Source of the DNA: Shewanella japonica
GTDB lineage: Bacteria > Pseudomonadota > Gammaproteobacteria > Enterobacterales > Shewanellaceae
NCBI RefSeq assembly: GCF_002075795.1
Contig: NZ_CP020472.1
Span: forward strand, 479,001 to 543,000
Reading direction: 5' to 3'
DNA: 64,000 nucleotides
A program made the translations under genes and the position numbers. Positions 37,053 through 48,929 of the stretch are shown here, in pieces (the stretch's first letter is position 1; each line of letters starts with the position of its first letter). The notes under the pieces were generated by a model. That model worked only from the letters and a program-made list of their open reading frames with translations, was not told the DNA's origin and did no database searches.

Positions 37053-37550
37053 ATGCAGCACAATCAGAGTAAACGATACGCTTCAGGCTTTTCACTTATT
37101 GAGCTAGTCACTACGATTTTAATTGTAGGGATTCTTGCTGTGTTCGTCATACCCAAACTGATACCTGAATCGAGTTACAGTGCCTACACTTTGAGAAATG
37201 AATTTATAAGTGAACTGAGGCAGGTTCAAATTAAAGCGCTTAATAACAGCGATCGTTGTTATCGCATCACTGTCGATTCAGACGGTTATCAATTAACAAC
37301 CTATAGTCATAACATTAATGCGCCGTTTGCGGGGTGTGTCCCAGCCCAGCTGTTACGAACCGATCTAAAGCAAACCTTTAATGGCGGTGCGTATATTGAG
37401 CTTGCGAGTAATTCCAGTACCAGCTTTAGCATGGATTTCGATAATTTAGGCCGCTCAACATTGGCTTGTACTGGTAGTTGCTTTGTCGTTGTTGCTGATG
37501 AAAGCCTCACTATAGCCATGGAATCCGAGGGATATATTCATGGTTTATAA
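37053..37550 (+). CDS. mshC: MSHA minor pilin MshC
   Basis: A 165-residue prepilin-like protein with the cleavage site YASG|FSLIE and helix LVTTILIVGILAVFVIPKL, of the GspH/FimT kind. Two cysteine pairs (RCYRI/GCVPA and ACTGSC) are present. It starts a run of overlapping genes mshCDOPQ after mshA copy 2, and its end overlaps mshD by 11 bases. Confidence 0.85.
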   Translation: MQHNQSKRYASGFSLIELVTTILIVGILAVFVIPKLIPESSYSAYTLRNEFISELRQVQIKALNNSDRCYRITVDSDGYQLTTYSHNINAPFAGCVPAQLLRTDLKQTFNGGAYIELASNSSTSFSMDFDNLGRSTLACTGSCFVVVADESLTIAMESEGYIHGL

Positions 37551-38043
37551 ATGTCGAGGCGGAGGGTTTACGTTAATTGAGCTTGTTATTGGCATGCTGG
37601 TGCTTAGTATTGCCATCGTGATGTTGACGTCGATGTTATTGCCACAAGCTGATCGGGCTGTAGATACATTATCACGGGTTCGCTCTGCTGAACTTGCTCA
37701 TTCAGTGATGAATGAAATCTGGGGTAAACGTTTTGATGAAAACACGAACTCTAATGGCGGTATTCCAGCGTGTAATTCCCCTTTAGGTGCCAGTTGCTCT
37801 TCTACACTTGGACCTAATGGCGAAAATCGCAATGACTTTAATGATGTCGACGATTATCACGGACTCAACATTAACAGCACCATGCTTGATTCTAGCCAGA
37901 CCTATGCAGATGTTTATATTGGCTATCAGATGTCTGTCAATGTGGAATACATAAATGGTCAAGCCCAAAAGCTAATTACCATTGATGTCACTACACCTTC
38001 AAGTGAAGTTATTACTTACCAAGCGGTAAGGAGTAATTATTAA
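37540..38043 (+). CDS. mshD: MSHA minor pilin MshD
   Basis: A 167-residue prepilin-like protein of the GspI/PilV type with cleavage at CRGGG|FTLIE and a helix ending at MLLPQADRAV. It contains a glycine/asparagine-rich middle with a cysteine pair (PACNSP and ASCSST). It overlaps mshC by 11 bases and mshO by one base. Confidence 0.85.
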   Translation: MVYKCRGGGFTLIELVIGMLVLSIAIVMLTSMLLPQADRAVDTLSRVRSAELAHSVMNEIWGKRFDENTNSNGGIPACNSPLGASCSSTLGPNGENRNDFNDVDDYHGLNINSTMLDSSQTYADVYIGYQMSVNVEYINGQAQKLITIDVTTPSSEVITYQAVRSNY

Positions 38044-38900
38044 TGAAGCAAAATGGCAAGCGTTATTCGAAGATGAAGCAAGCGGGTTTTACCTTGGTTG
38101 AAATGGTCACCGTTATTATCATTTTGGGGATTTTAGTTGTTGGGGTCAGCAGTTTCGTCATATTCGGAACACGTATTTTTGTTGAGTCGAGCTCAATTGA
38201 CCAAGTCTTGGGGCAAAGCCGATTTGCTATGGAAAGAATGACGAGGGATATACGCAATTCAGTCCCCAACAGTGTCAGAATTAGGACGGCCAATTTAGGT
38301 ATTTTTCAGTGTATTGAATTGCTTCCGATTGAGGCAAGCAGTAGCTATTTAGATTTGCCTATTTATCCAGATACATCATCAACGACAGGCACCATTGTTG
38401 ATAATAATATTAATGTCGCGTCAGGCGTGTTTGCGATTGTTTACCCTCTAGCGAATGAAAGTATTGGCGGCGTTAACGATATCTATCAAGCGAGCCGAAA
38501 TAAACGTTTTGAAGTGCAATCGAGTAGTTCTGCAGCAGACAAAATCACACTAACGTTTGCAAGTTCGGTTCAATTTGCTGAAGAGTCGCCTATTAAACGA
38601 ATCTATTTTGCTAATGAGCCTGTGAGCTATTGTTTTGAAAGCGCAATTAATTCTTCGATTGTCAATCTATATCGTTATGCCAACTATGGTTATTTCATTA
38701 GCCAACCAGTGCCATCAAGTATGGGAACTGGGGTATTAATGGCTGAAAATATTACCAATAATTTGTTAGTTGAACCGGCGATTAAAGTCACTGAGCAGAA
38801 TTTAATGACGAATGCGATAGTCCACCTTGAACCACGCTTTAGTGTGAATGGGGAAACATTTAAATATCAGCATCAAGTGCAGGTGACCAATGTCCCATAA
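38043..38900 (+). CDS. mshO: MSHA minor pilin MshO
   Basis: A 285-residue prepilin-like protein of the GspJ/PilW type. Cleavage is at MKQAG|FTLVE, with helix [22 protein letters not shown]. The long domain contains FAMERMTRDIRNSVPNSVRI, typical of the family. It probably caps the pilus tip with MshC, MshD and MshP. It overlaps mshP by 11 bases. Confidence 0.88.
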   Translation: MKQNGKRYSKMKQAGFTLVEMVTVIIILGILVVGVSSFVIFGTRIFVESSSIDQVLGQSRFAMERMTRDIRNSVPNSVRIRTANLGIFQCIELLPIEASSSYLDLPIYPDTSSTTGTIVDNNINVASGVFAIVYPLANESIGGVNDIYQASRNKRFEVQSSSSAADKITLTFASSVQFAEESPIKRIYFANEPVSYCFESAINSSIVNLYRYANYGYFISQPVPSSMGTGVLMAENITNNLLVEPAIKVTEQNLMTNAIVHLEPRFSVNGETFKYQHQVQVTNVP

Positions 38901-39369
38901 CTATCGACTTAATCGAAAACCACAGCAATATGTAAACCTTGGTGCGAGCAAGCAAAAAGGCAGTGCATTAGTTATTGCGGTTTTTGTCATTATTGTGATG
39001 TTTTTATTAGCAGGTACCTTGATTCGGATGCTTGAGGATGGAGACGCATCAGTGAACGTTGAAGTCTGGGGGGCGAGGGCTTTGTTTAGTGCCAATAGTG
39101 CAGCAGATGCAGAGCTAGCAAAGTTATTTCCGCTCTCTGGCGCTGTTGGTGTATGTAGCGCTAATTCAACTTGGACACCGCCTAACTCTGTGGGATTTCA
39201 TGGTTGCAGTGTCACGGTAACTTGCACACCTATTAGTGTTGATGGAGTAACGCAATATCAAATTATCAGTAATGCAGTATGTGAGACTGGCGATTGCGCT
39301 GGTAATGCAGCAACGACAAATTGTTTAAGAGTCAATAGACAGGTCGAGGTAGAAGCTCGTGGTAATTAA
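38890..39369 (+). CDS. mshP: MSHA biogenesis protein MshP (PilX/GspK-like)
   Basis: A 159-residue protein with a membrane helix ALVIAVFVIIVMFLLAGTLIRML after KQKG. It lacks the Glu at +5, as GspK/PilX-like tip proteins do. The rest holds three or more cysteine pairs (GVCSAN, HGCSVTVTC, VCETGDC, NCLR). Position between mshO and mshQ and the 11-base overlaps support the call. Confidence 0.83.
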   Translation: MSHNYRLNRKPQQYVNLGASKQKGSALVIAVFVIIVMFLLAGTLIRMLEDGDASVNVEVWGARALFSANSAADAELAKLFPLSGAVGVCSANSTWTPPNSVGFHGCSVTVTCTPISVDGVTQYQIISNAVCETGDCAGNAATTNCLRVNRQVEVEARGN

Positions 39370-42300
39370 TCGATTGAAGTTGTATTCATTTGTAATGCTT
39401 GCAGTGCTGTCTTTTCAAGTAAGTGCTTTTGAAAGCATAGATTATGCCCGCTACTTCCCAAATGTCGTTCAAGGACATCATGGTACAGCGGCGAGTTGTG
39501 AAAATATCAATCAGCAGTTAGTTATTTACGATGCTCAAATTAATGGAACAAATGGCGTCGCACTCGATTATTGCACAAGTAATTCAAGTAATGAGATTGG
39601 AAATCAAACCTGTGATGATGGTGCATCGGGGTATAAAAAGTGCGAAATATCAGGTACTGATATTGATGGTCTTGATTTGAATGTTGCTGGAAATGAGTTT
39701 TTGTTTAGCTCAGGTAATACTGGGATCTCATGGGGGCAGTGTTCTAACAATGATCTACTGGGACCTGGAATAACCGAATTTGGGAATGTGATTATTGATA
39801 AAAATAATTGCGAGTTAACATTCGGTGCTGCGCCAAGTGAACCCTATCGAATCAAGAGCTTAATCTTGGATAAGAAGACCACCATTAACCTTCCAGAAGG
39901 TGACTATTGGGTTGAGTCATTTACTATTAATGGTGGCTCTCCAGTAATAAATACAACGGGCAATGTCAGATTATTTGTTAATAACAGTACTTCAATTAAT
40001 GGTGCGTTGACCGTTAATCAAGGTACTGATTCTACATTTACACTGATTGCCTATAACAATATTGATTTTAACAGTTCTGATTCTGAGATTAACGGTTACA
40101 TATATAGTGACGGTAATATTACCATTAACCGCACTAACACCTTTAATGGCCGTATCACCTCAAGAAAATTAGTGATTAATGATGATACAACCATTAACGA
40201 CGGCTTTCCTGAGCCCACTCCTTTCCATATTCAATATGGTAAATCCACCTCTGGTAGCGTGACTTTTGATACGGCTTTTCCTGACGGTGTTACGCCTCTT
40301 GTTTTTTTAATGCCGACTATCGAGCAAACGAATACTAATAGTGATGGCCCAGCTTCTGTATTTTTAGATGGCACACCGACGACAACCGGTTTTAGTTGGT
40401 CTCAACAGGAGTCTCCGTCACCCGCAAGTCGTTATGTTGAATCTGAAGATATGACAGAAATTCACTGGGTTGCGGTGAATGCGGGAACCCATGATTTATC
40501 CAATGGTACTCAGCTTATCGCAGGAACAGTAGAGCTTGATACCGCTCTGATTGGCTCCAATAGTCAATACGTTAATGTGGCGTTACCAAGCACACAGAAT
40601 GTTGTGCTGAATCAATTGCAAACTCAGGTAAATAACTGTTGGTTGACGAGCTTGTCGCAATTTAACAATACAGGGATCCGTTTAGCGATGGATACTTCTG
40701 AAGTCAGGAGTAATAACAGTCGATGCCAGCCAGATAATTTAAATAATAATCAGATTCAGGCGGAAACGGTTGCTTATTTGAGCTTGCAATCAGGCAGTGG
40801 CTCAATTGTATTAAACAGTGAAAACCTCAATTATCATTTCGGTCAAGCGCAGACTTTTACCGCAGGTAGTGTTCAAGACCTAAGCTACCAATGCGGCTTT
40901 ACGACTGCGCTTGAAGGGTTTACTAATCCCCCCATTTTTGTCGCAGGAAAAAATAGCCGCCGTGGTGGTGACGGTGGTTGGTTAAGGCGTTGCCAATTGA
41001 CAAATTCACTGGTGAGTATGGTGGTTGATGAAGATACCTACCGGGATACAGACCGTCGCCATATATGGGAAAATTATAGTTTTATCGCCTTAGAAAAAGA
41101 AGAACAGGTGTTAACGTGTTTTAATGATGACTTTCAGCGCAGTGATGTGGGTGATGATTGGGTCGTTTCTGAAAGTCGCGGTGGGTTTATTCCTACTATT
41201 GTGAATAACCGACTTCGGATAACCGAAGCTGCTGGAAATCAGGCTACGTCTTCGACATATCAGCGACTTTTCCCTGCCGCAGGAAACTTAGTGACCATTG
41301 AGTTTGATCATTATGCCTATGGGGGTAGTGGTGCTGATGGTATTGCTTTTGTGTTATCTGATGCTTCAATTACTCCTCAGCCTGGTTCATATGGTGGTCC
41401 ATTAGGCTACGGTGCTCGTTCGAATGTCGACGGTTTTGCGGGAGGTTGGTTGGGTTTTGGTATTGATGAGTATGGTAACTTTTCTACCGAAGGAGGCCCT
41501 GGTGGACCTGGTAGAAGACAGCAGTCTGTAGCAGTTCGTGGCTCAGGTTCGGGGACTAGTGGTTACGATTATCTACGTGGTACCTGTAATAATGGGCAAG
41601 ATAACCCTAGTGGAGGTTGTTTATCGCCTACGGTTGATAATAATGAAAATGCAAATCATCGTTACCGTATAACCGTTGATTCTCAGGTTGCTGGCCAATC
41701 AATGGTCAGTGTTGAGCGTGACACTGGCAATGGCTACGAAATGCTCATTTCTCCTTTTGATGCTGCATTAGAACCTAATCAGTCAGCTGTCCCTACTGAT
41801 TTTTTACTTTCATTAACAGGTTCTACTGGCGGGGCAACTAATAACCATGAAATTGATAATGTTGAAATTTGTGCGCTTGATTCCAACCCAATAGGGGTTG
41901 TCATTGACCATTTTGAATTTACTCATACTGGTGCAGCCTTAACCTGTAATGCAGAGCCCATGACATTAAAAGCTTGTGCGAATGCAGACTGTACTCAAAC
42001 AGTTCCGGATTTTGTTACTGCAACATTGAGTCCTGCAACAATAGCTACTGGTGGCGGCTGGATTGGCGGTAACGTCGTTAGCTTTAGTGGTGGAAGTACC
42101 AATTTAGAGTTAAGAAATAATACCGCAGGTTCAGTGACTGTGGATGTAACAGGTTCAACCCCAGGAGCCAAACCATTCAGTACCACTTTATGTAGTATCG
42201 CAGGTAATACTCCTACAGCAGCTCAATGTACGTTTAATTTTGCAGATAGTGGCTTTATTTTTGATGTGCCGGATAAATTAGCGAATAAACCCACTGGGAT

Positions 42301-43969
42301 GATAAATATCTCCGCAGTAGAGAAAGATAGCGAAACGCTGGAATGTGTTCCTCAATTTGCCGATGTTACCAAGAGCGTGGGATTCTGGAGTGATTATATA
42401 GAGCCTAGTACCGTTATCTCAGGCCAAAATGTCTCTGTGACAGGGTCTGGTACTGCAACGAGTATCGGTACAAGTGTTGGCACACGAACGCCAATTAATT
42501 TGGATTTTGACAGCAATGGTGTTGCAGAAATTGACGTGAATTACCCTGATGCGGGCGCTATCCAACTTAACGCACAATACGACGGAACAGGTGATGAGGA
42601 TGGCCTTGTTATGGTTGGGGCAGACACATTTGTCAGCTTCCCTGTCGGATTATGTGTTAGCCCAGTTGATGCTGCTGCGAGTTGCCCTGCCGGAAATCAG
42701 ACTTGCGCCGTTTATAAAAAAGCGGGCGAAGAGTTTGAATTAACGATTCAAGGTATGGCGTGGGAGTCAGATGGAGATAGCGACTATTGCGATAATCTTG
42801 CAACACCAAATTATGCTCATGCAGGAATGACACTCGCAAGTTCCCTTGTGGCACCATCTCCAGGTATCGAAGGTGATATTGGCTTAAGCAGTTATGATCA
42901 TCTTGCTGCAGCAAATAACAGCAACACGATTACTCAATCAATCAGTGAAGTGGGTGTATTTGAGTTTACCGTTAAGTCAGATTCAAGTTATTTAGGCTCG
43001 AGTTTTTATGATATTCCATTGGCGAGCTCCGGCAATATAGGCCGCTTTATACCCGATAGGTTTGCGATTAGTGGTGTCAGTGTATTACCAGCGTGTACTG
43101 TATTTAATTATATGGATCAGCCTTTTTCAATGGCGATGAATATTTCTGCATTTAACATTGGCTCAGATGTCACGGAAAACTATCAAGGCGACTTTGCTTT
43201 TGCCACGGCGATATTGGTCGGGGAAAACAGTGATGATGGTGATGATAAGCGAAATCGTTTAAGTGCTTTACCAGTATCTGCTAGTTCATGGAGTGCTGGA
43301 GTGGCCACAGTTGATAGTAGTTACATGGCAAGCTTATCCCGATTGGCTGCCCCTAATAAAGATGGGCCATTTGAAGACATGGATATCGGTGTGGTTATGG
43401 TCGATAACGATGGCGATAATAGCTTTGTGGCAGATCCTGACATGAATGCGGCTACTGTTGGTAGCTGTGGTAGCAATTGCGATGCTAAGCAAATCACAAC
43501 CCAACGTTTTCGACATGGTCGAGTGGTGATGGATAATACCTATGGTGCAGAAAATGATACCTTGCAAATGCCCACTCGTGCAGAGTATTGGGACGGCGCT
43601 GATTGGAGTGTGAATATTCTGGATAACTGCTCCACGGTGACACCTGCTTTAGTTACACAAGTCGATGATTCAGTATTAGGCTATCAATTCGAGCCTAGTT
43701 TAACATCTGGGCAAACCATTGTTAGAACTGGGCAATCTTCGATGTTCGCTGCAGGTGAATTTACCTTGCTTTGGAATGCGGTTATTACTGGAACTGCTGC
43801 TGACTATCGTGGGCAAGTCACAGCACCACTTATCGTGCCTGAATGGCTACAGTGGTATTGGAACTGGGATAATGCTTCAACGACGACATTATATGATCCA
43901 AGAGCCAGTGCTTATTTTGGCCGTTATCGTGGTCACGATCGAATTATCTATTGGCGTGAAAAACGTTAA
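39359..43969 (+). CDS. mshQ: MSHA biogenesis protein MshQ, lectin-like secreted adhesin
   Basis: A 1536-residue secreted protein starting at GTG 39359, with a signal peptide ending near VSA|FE. A repeat-like region (about 100-290) reads as beta-helix-type polymer-adhesin sequence. A legume-lectin-like or ConA-like domain lies at about 590-845 (DDFQRSDVGDDW, then GADGIAFVLSD and GWLGFGIDEYGNF, ending DNVEICA). The C-terminal half matches the DUF6701 region of MshQ proteins, ending DPRASAYFGRYRGHDRIIYWREKR-like. It is the last gene of mshCDOPQ and overlaps mshP by 11 bases. A tip adhesin role is inferred. Confidence 0.88.
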   Translation: MVINRLKLYSFVMLAVLSFQVSAFESIDYARYFPNVVQGHHGTAASCENINQQLVIYDAQINGTNGVALDYCTSNSSNEIGNQTCDDGASGYKKCEISGTDIDGLDLNVAGNEFLFSSGNTGISWGQCSNNDLLGPGITEFGNVIIDKNNCELTFGAAPSEPYRIKSLILDKKTTINLPEGDYWVESFTINGGSPVINTTGNVRLFVNNSTSINGALTVNQGTDSTFTLIAYNNIDFNSSDSEINGYIYSDGNITINRTNTFNGRITSRKLVINDDTTINDGFPEPTPFHIQYGKSTSGSVTFDTAFPDGVTPLVFLMPTIEQTNTNSDGPASVFLDGTPTTTGFSWSQQESPSPASRYVESEDMTEIHWVAVNAGTHDLSNGTQLIAGTVELDTALIGSNSQYVNVALPSTQNVVLNQLQTQVNNCWLTSLSQFNNTGIRLAMDTSEVRSNNSRCQPDNLNNNQIQAETVAYLSLQSGSGSIVLNSENLNYHFGQAQTFTAGSVQDLSYQCGFTTALEGFTNPPIFVAGKNSRRGGDGGWLRRCQLTNSLVSMVVDEDTYRDTDRRHIWENYSFIALEKEEQVLTCFNDDFQRSDVGDDWVVSESRGGFIPTIVNNRLRITEAAGNQATSSTYQRLFPAAGNLVTIEFDHYAYGGSGADGIAFVLSDASITPQPGSYGGPLGYGARSNVDGFAGGWLGFGIDEYGNFSTEGGPGGPGRRQQSVAVRGSGSGTSGYDYLRGTCNNGQDNPSGGCLSPTVDNNENANHRYRITVDSQVAGQSMVSVERDTGNGYEMLISPFDAALEPNQSAVPTDFLLSLTGSTGGATNNHEIDNVEICALDSNPIGVVIDHFEFTHTGAALTCNAEPMTLKACANADCTQTVPDFVTATLSPATIATGGGWIGGNVVSFSGGSTNLELRNNTAGSVTVDVTGSTPGAKPFSTTLCSIAGNTPTAAQCTFNFADSGFIFDVPDKLANKPTGMINISAVEKDSETLECVPQFADVTKSVGFWSDYIEPSTVISGQNVSVTGSGTATSIGTSVGTRTPINLDFDSNGVAEIDVNYPDAGAIQLNAQYDGTGDEDGLVMVGADTFVSFPVGLCVSPVDAAASCPAGNQTCAVYKKAGEEFELTIQGMAWESDGDSDYCDNLATPNYAHAGMTLASSLVAPSPGIEGDIGLSSYDHLAAANNSNTITQSISEVGVFEFTVKSDSSYLGSSFYDIPLASSGNIGRFIPDRFAISGVSVLPACTVFNYMDQPFSMAMNISAFNIGSDVTENYQGDFAFATAILVGENSDDGDDKRNRLSALPVSASSWSAGVATVDSSYMASLSRLAAPNKDGPFEDMDIGVVMVDNDGDNSFVADPDMNAATVGSCGSNCDAKQITTQRFRHGRVVMDNTYGAENDTLQMPTRAEYWDGADWSVNILDNCSTVTPALVTQVDDSVLGYQFEPSLTSGQTIVRTGQSSMFAAGEFTLLWNAVITGTAADYRGQVTAPLIVPEWLQWYWNWDNASTTTLYDPRASAYFGRYRGHDRIIYWREKR

Positions 43970-44236
43970 TGGGCAAGTAGAAACCGAGTGACGATGAGTC
44001 AGTATTGAGCGTGAGGTCGTTAACTATGTCAAAAAATGTTGAAAGCGCGTTTTTTTGACACTAGATTGCCTTAAACATGCTGCTGTTTTTTTGCTCGAAT
44101 AGTTGGTGTTTTTCTGCGCTGGTGGATTAATTTAGCATTATTGTAAAAAAACACCTAGATTAGCGATTGTTAACCTGTTCGGTCTTGTGGAAAACCAGTG
44201 GCATTGATAAAGTTACCTGATTTTTCTTTTTTCTGA

Positions 44237-45310
<1,074 letters not shown>

Positions 45311-45373
45311 AGAGCGAAACAACGGCGGTGTTTATTCTGACAAGTATGTTAAGAGTGTCACCGCCTACATATT

Positions 45374-46270
45374 ATGAAACCCATTTTTGTTCGTGGTATA
45401 TCGCAACAATTTAGATTAACACTGGCAATATTTTTGTCGGTGGTGTTGCTTATCGCCAATGATCGTCTAGATCCCATTCGTCAGTCCATTTCCTCAGTTT
45501 TAAGTCCCTTACAATATTTAGCGAATGTCCCCGGTTTATTGCTGGATTGGTCAGCTGACTCCATCGCTACGCGAAATATGTTGGCGATGCAAAATAAAGA
45601 ATTATTGCGTCAACAACTTATGATGTCTGAGCGATTACAGCGCTTTGAACATTTACGTCAAGAAAACGAACGCCTTCGAGCGTTACTCGGCTCTCCAGTG
45701 CATATGGATGCTCGAAAAGTGGTTGCAGAAGTCATGGAAGTGGCAAGTGATCCCTTTAGGCATTATGTGGTGTTAAATCACGGTGCACGTACAGGGGTTT
45801 TTGTCGGCCAGTCTGTCGTTGATGCCCAAGGGGTTGTTGGACAGGTGATTGAAGTCAGCGAGCTGACGAGTCGGGTGTTATTAGTAACTGATCCTACTCA
45901 TGGGATCCCTGTTCGAATTACCCGTAATGATGTTCGCGCCGTAGCACAAGGCACTGGGGATATTGACGAAATTGAATTGCGACATGTTGCCAAAAGTACC
46001 GATATCGTAGTTGGCGATTTACTGGTTACATCGGGACTTGGGAATCGTTTTCCAGAAGGCTATCCTGTCGCACGAGTGATGACAATTTCACGGGATGCTG
46101 GGCAAAGTTATTCGGTTGTTTCGGCTCAGCCATTAGCGGCACTTGATAGGATCCGTTATGTGTTGCTCATATGGCCTGATGATGGCACACAAGAGCAAGT
46201 TGATCCTGCTACCATGGTGAACGAGGCTGAACTTGATATTGAATCAGCGGAAGATGAGGTAAGCCAATGA
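45374..46270 (+). CDS. mreC: Rod shape-determining protein MreC
   Basis: A 298-residue bitopic inner-membrane protein. One N-terminal helix (about 14-28) is followed by a coiled coil (QNKELLRQQLMMSERLQRFEHLRQE region) and two beta domains (about 105-260) with GVVGQVIEVSELTSRVLLVTDP. It links MreB to the elongation machinery. It lies 63 bases after mreB and overlaps mreD by four bases. Confidence 0.95.
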   Translation: MKPIFVRGISQQFRLTLAIFLSVVLLIANDRLDPIRQSISSVLSPLQYLANVPGLLLDWSADSIATRNMLAMQNKELLRQQLMMSERLQRFEHLRQENERLRALLGSPVHMDARKVVAEVMEVASDPFRHYVVLNHGARTGVFVGQSVVDAQGVVGQVIEVSELTSRVLLVTDPTHGIPVRITRNDVRAVAQGTGDIDEIELRHVAKSTDIVVGDLLVTSGLGNRFPEGYPVARVMTISRDAGQSYSVVSAQPLAALDRIRYVLLIWPDDGTQEQVDPATMVNEAELDIESAEDEVSQ

Positions 46271-46755
46271 GTGCGCATATCGCCAATGGCCGCTTTGTCG
46301 TGCTAGTGACCATATTTATTGGCATGATGTTTCAGATTATGCCGTTACCCAAAATCGTCGAGGCGTGGCGTCCTGATTGGTTATTGATGGTAATGATCTA
46401 TTGGGCAATGGCATTGCCACATCGCTATAGTATTTTAACGGCTTGGGTATTAGGAGTATTACTGGATGTGCTACTAGGTGCAACCTTAGGTATTCGTTCA
46501 CTGGCTTTTTCGATTGTGATTTATGTGATTGTGATGCAATCACAAAGATTACGTAATTTTACTCGCTGGCAGCAGTCTATTTTGGTCGCTATTTTTATTT
46601 GCCTGTATCATTTTATTATTTACTGGGTTGAGTTTGTAGTGAACGGCGTGGCATTTGATTGGTCAATGTTTTTGCCTGCAGTGTCCAGTATTTTCATGTG
46701 GTGGTGGGTATTTTGGGTTTTACGAAATATTCGTCGCCGATATAAGGTCCGTTAA
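46267..46755 (+). CDS. mreD: Rod shape-determining protein MreD
   Basis: A 162-residue polytopic inner-membrane protein with about five helices; [23 protein letters not shown] is the family core. It overlaps mreC by four bases and is directly followed by maf, one base apart. Confidence 0.93.
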   Translation: MSAHIANGRFVVLVTIFIGMMFQIMPLPKIVEAWRPDWLLMVMIYWAMALPHRYSILTAWVLGVLLDVLLGATLGIRSLAFSIVIYVIVMQSQRLRNFTRWQQSILVAIFICLYHFIIYWVEFVVNGVAFDWSMFLPAVSSIFMWWWVFWVLRNIRRRYKVR

Positions 46756-46756
46756 T

Positions 46757-47350
46757 ATGGGATGGGTTCTCGCTTCGACTTCGCCAAGACGTAAAGCGCT
46801 TTTTGCTGAAGCTGCTTTTACAGAGTCAGATTTTACCTTTAGGCAAGTGGCACCAGATATTGATGAGTCGCACCACGATAATGAACCTGCTGCCGAGTTT
46901 GTTGTCCGTTTAGCTAAAGAAAAAGCCAGAGTGGGTTTGACCTTATGCAATGATGAGCCAGCTGCGAAAGTGTTGGGGTCAGATACTATTGTCGTTATGG
47001 GCGAGGAAATTTTAGGTAAGCCTGAAAACATTAATGATGCAAAGCGCATGTTAACCTTGTTATCGGGTCAAACTCATCAAGTTATGACGGCAGTAGCGGT
47101 GACCAACGGTGCAATAACGCTGACTCGTTTATGCCAGACTCGAGTGACATTTTGCGAGATATCAGCAGAGGCTATCGATGCGTATATCAACACCGAAGAA
47201 CCTATGGATAAAGCCGGTGCATATGGCATACAAGGGCTAGGTGGTTGTTTCGTACAATCTATTATGGGGAGTTATTCCGCCGTCGTAGGATTGCCGTTAG
47301 TCGAAACGCGCGAACTGCTCCATGAAATGAATCAAATTGAATTAACTTAA
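46757..47350 (+). CDS. maf: Maf-family nucleoside triphosphate pyrophosphatase (dTTP/UTP type)
   Basis: A 197-residue house-cleaning enzyme that hydrolyses dTTP, UTP and modified nucleotides. Signatures are LASTSPRRK at the N-terminus, the catalytic GSDTIVV and the [12 protein letters not shown] region. The ATG at 46757, one base after the mreD stop, gives the standard start; the frame is open further upstream but only inside mreD. The mreBCD-maf-rng order is conserved in many gammaproteobacteria (YhdE in E. coli). Confidence 0.94.
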   Translation: MGWVLASTSPRRKALFAEAAFTESDFTFRQVAPDIDESHHDNEPAAEFVVRLAKEKARVGLTLCNDEPAAKVLGSDTIVVMGEEILGKPENINDAKRMLTLLSGQTHQVMTAVAVTNGAITLTRLCQTRVTFCEISAEAIDAYINTEEPMDKAGAYGIQGLGGCFVQSIMGSYSAVVGLPLVETRELLHEMNQIELT

Positions 47351-47438
47351 TCTTTCGTTCGCCAACATGTGAATGTTACCACACCCATTTTTGCTGGTAT
47401 TACATTATCCTTGAAGCGCGGCGTTAAACAGGTGGCTT

Positions 47439-48929
47439 ATGCACACAAAAGCACAGCGTAAAAAAGGATCTGAATTACTGATTAACGTTACGCCAACAGA
47501 AGCCAGAGTTGCACTTGTTGAGCATGGCGTTTTACAAGAAGTTCATATAGAACGCCGAATGAAACGTGGCTTAGTTGGTAATATTTATAAAGGTAAAATC
47601 AGCCGAGTATTACCTGGTATGCAGGCCGCATTCGTTGATATCGGACTCGAAAAAGCAGCCTTTTTACACGCATCAGATATTGTGCCGCATACCGAATGTG
47701 TTGCCGATGTAGAAAAAGGTAATTTCGTGGTGCGTGATATTGCTGAGCTCGTGCGCCAAGGCCAAGACATTATGGTTCAAGTGGTTAAAGATCCCCTTGG
47801 CACCAAAGGTGCTCGTTTAACCACAGATATAACTCTTCCTTCTCGATATCTCGTCTTTATGCCTGGCTCAAGTCATGTTGGTGTGTCTCAACGTATTGAA
47901 GAAGAAACAGAACGTGCCCGCCTAAAGAAAATTACCGAACCCTATGTCGATGAAGATGGTGGCTTTATTATTCGCACCGCAGCTGAGGGGGTCGGTGATG
48001 ATGAGTTAGCCCAAGATGCTGCATTTTTACGTCGTGTTTGGGCGAAAGTGAGCGAACGCCGTAAACGTAAAGGTGCCACGCTCCTGTATCAAGATTTAGC
48101 GCTTCAAGTGCGTATTATTCGAGACTTTGTCGGTGAGGAGCTTGATCATATTCAAGTCGATTCAAGACGTACTTTTGCAGAACTTCAAGGGTTTGCTCAA
48201 GAGTTCATGCCAGAAATCGCAGACAAAATTGAGCATTACGCTGGCCCTTCTCCTATTTTTGAACTGTACGATGTAGAAAATGAAATTCAGCGTGCATTAG
48301 GTCGTAAAGTAGAACTGAAGTCGGGTGGTTATTTGATTATCGATCAAACAGAGGCCATGACAACGGTTGATATTAATACTGGTGCTTTTGTTGGCCACAG
48401 AAACCTTGCCGAAACCATTTTTAATACCAATCTAGAAGCGACTCAAGCTATTGCTCGACAATTACGACTGCGAAATTTAGGTGGCATCATCATTATCGAT
48501 TTTATCGACATGATGAATGATGATCATAAAAAGCGGGTGTTAGACAGCTTAACAGCTGCGTTAGCAACCGATCGTGTTAAAACGAGTGTAAGTGGTTTTT
48601 CAGGCTTAGGCTTAGTTGAAATGACCCGTAAACGTACTCGTGAAAGTTTAGAGCATGTGGTGTGCGGTGAGTGCCCTGCGTGCCAAGGTACAGGCTCAAT
48701 GAAAACGGTTGAAACGGTTTCATATGAGATATTCAGAGAGATTATTAGATTAAATCGAGCATACGCAGCAGATGAGTTTTTGCTGTACTGTTCACCGGCG
48801 GTATTCAAAAGTTTAAGTACTGAAGAAGGCCACTTATTAGCAGAATTAGAAGTGTATATTGGCAAACAGATCCGCCTGCAAAACGAGACTTTATATACTC
48901 AAAATAAGTATGACGTGGTGATGGTGTAG
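47439..48929 (+). CDS. rng: Ribonuclease G
   Basis: A 496-residue endonuclease of the RNase E/G family that matures the 5' end of 16S rRNA and trims mRNAs. The S1 domain lies at about 38-130 (VGNIYKGKISRVLPGMQAAFVDIG), the catalytic metal site is in DQTEAMTTVDINTGAF and IIDFIDMM, and the zinc-link CGECPACQG is present. The ATG at 47439 follows AGGTG; it adds about ten residues to the E. coli N-terminus, so a later start is possible. The stop overlaps the yhdP start (TAGTG). Confidence 0.96.
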   Translation: MHTKAQRKKGSELLINVTPTEARVALVEHGVLQEVHIERRMKRGLVGNIYKGKISRVLPGMQAAFVDIGLEKAAFLHASDIVPHTECVADVEKGNFVVRDIAELVRQGQDIMVQVVKDPLGTKGARLTTDITLPSRYLVFMPGSSHVGVSQRIEEETERARLKKITEPYVDEDGGFIIRTAAEGVGDDELAQDAAFLRRVWAKVSERRKRKGATLLYQDLALQVRIIRDFVGEELDHIQVDSRRTFAELQGFAQEFMPEIADKIEHYAGPSPIFELYDVENEIQRALGRKVELKSGGYLIIDQTEAMTTVDINTGAFVGHRNLAETIFNTNLEATQAIARQLRLRNLGGIIIIDFIDMMNDDHKKRVLDSLTAALATDRVKTSVSGFSGLGLVEMTRKRTRESLEHVVCGECPACQGTGSMKTVETVSYEIFREIIRLNRAYAADEFLLYCSPAVFKSLSTEEGHLLAELEVYIGKQIRLQNETLYTQNKYDVVMV

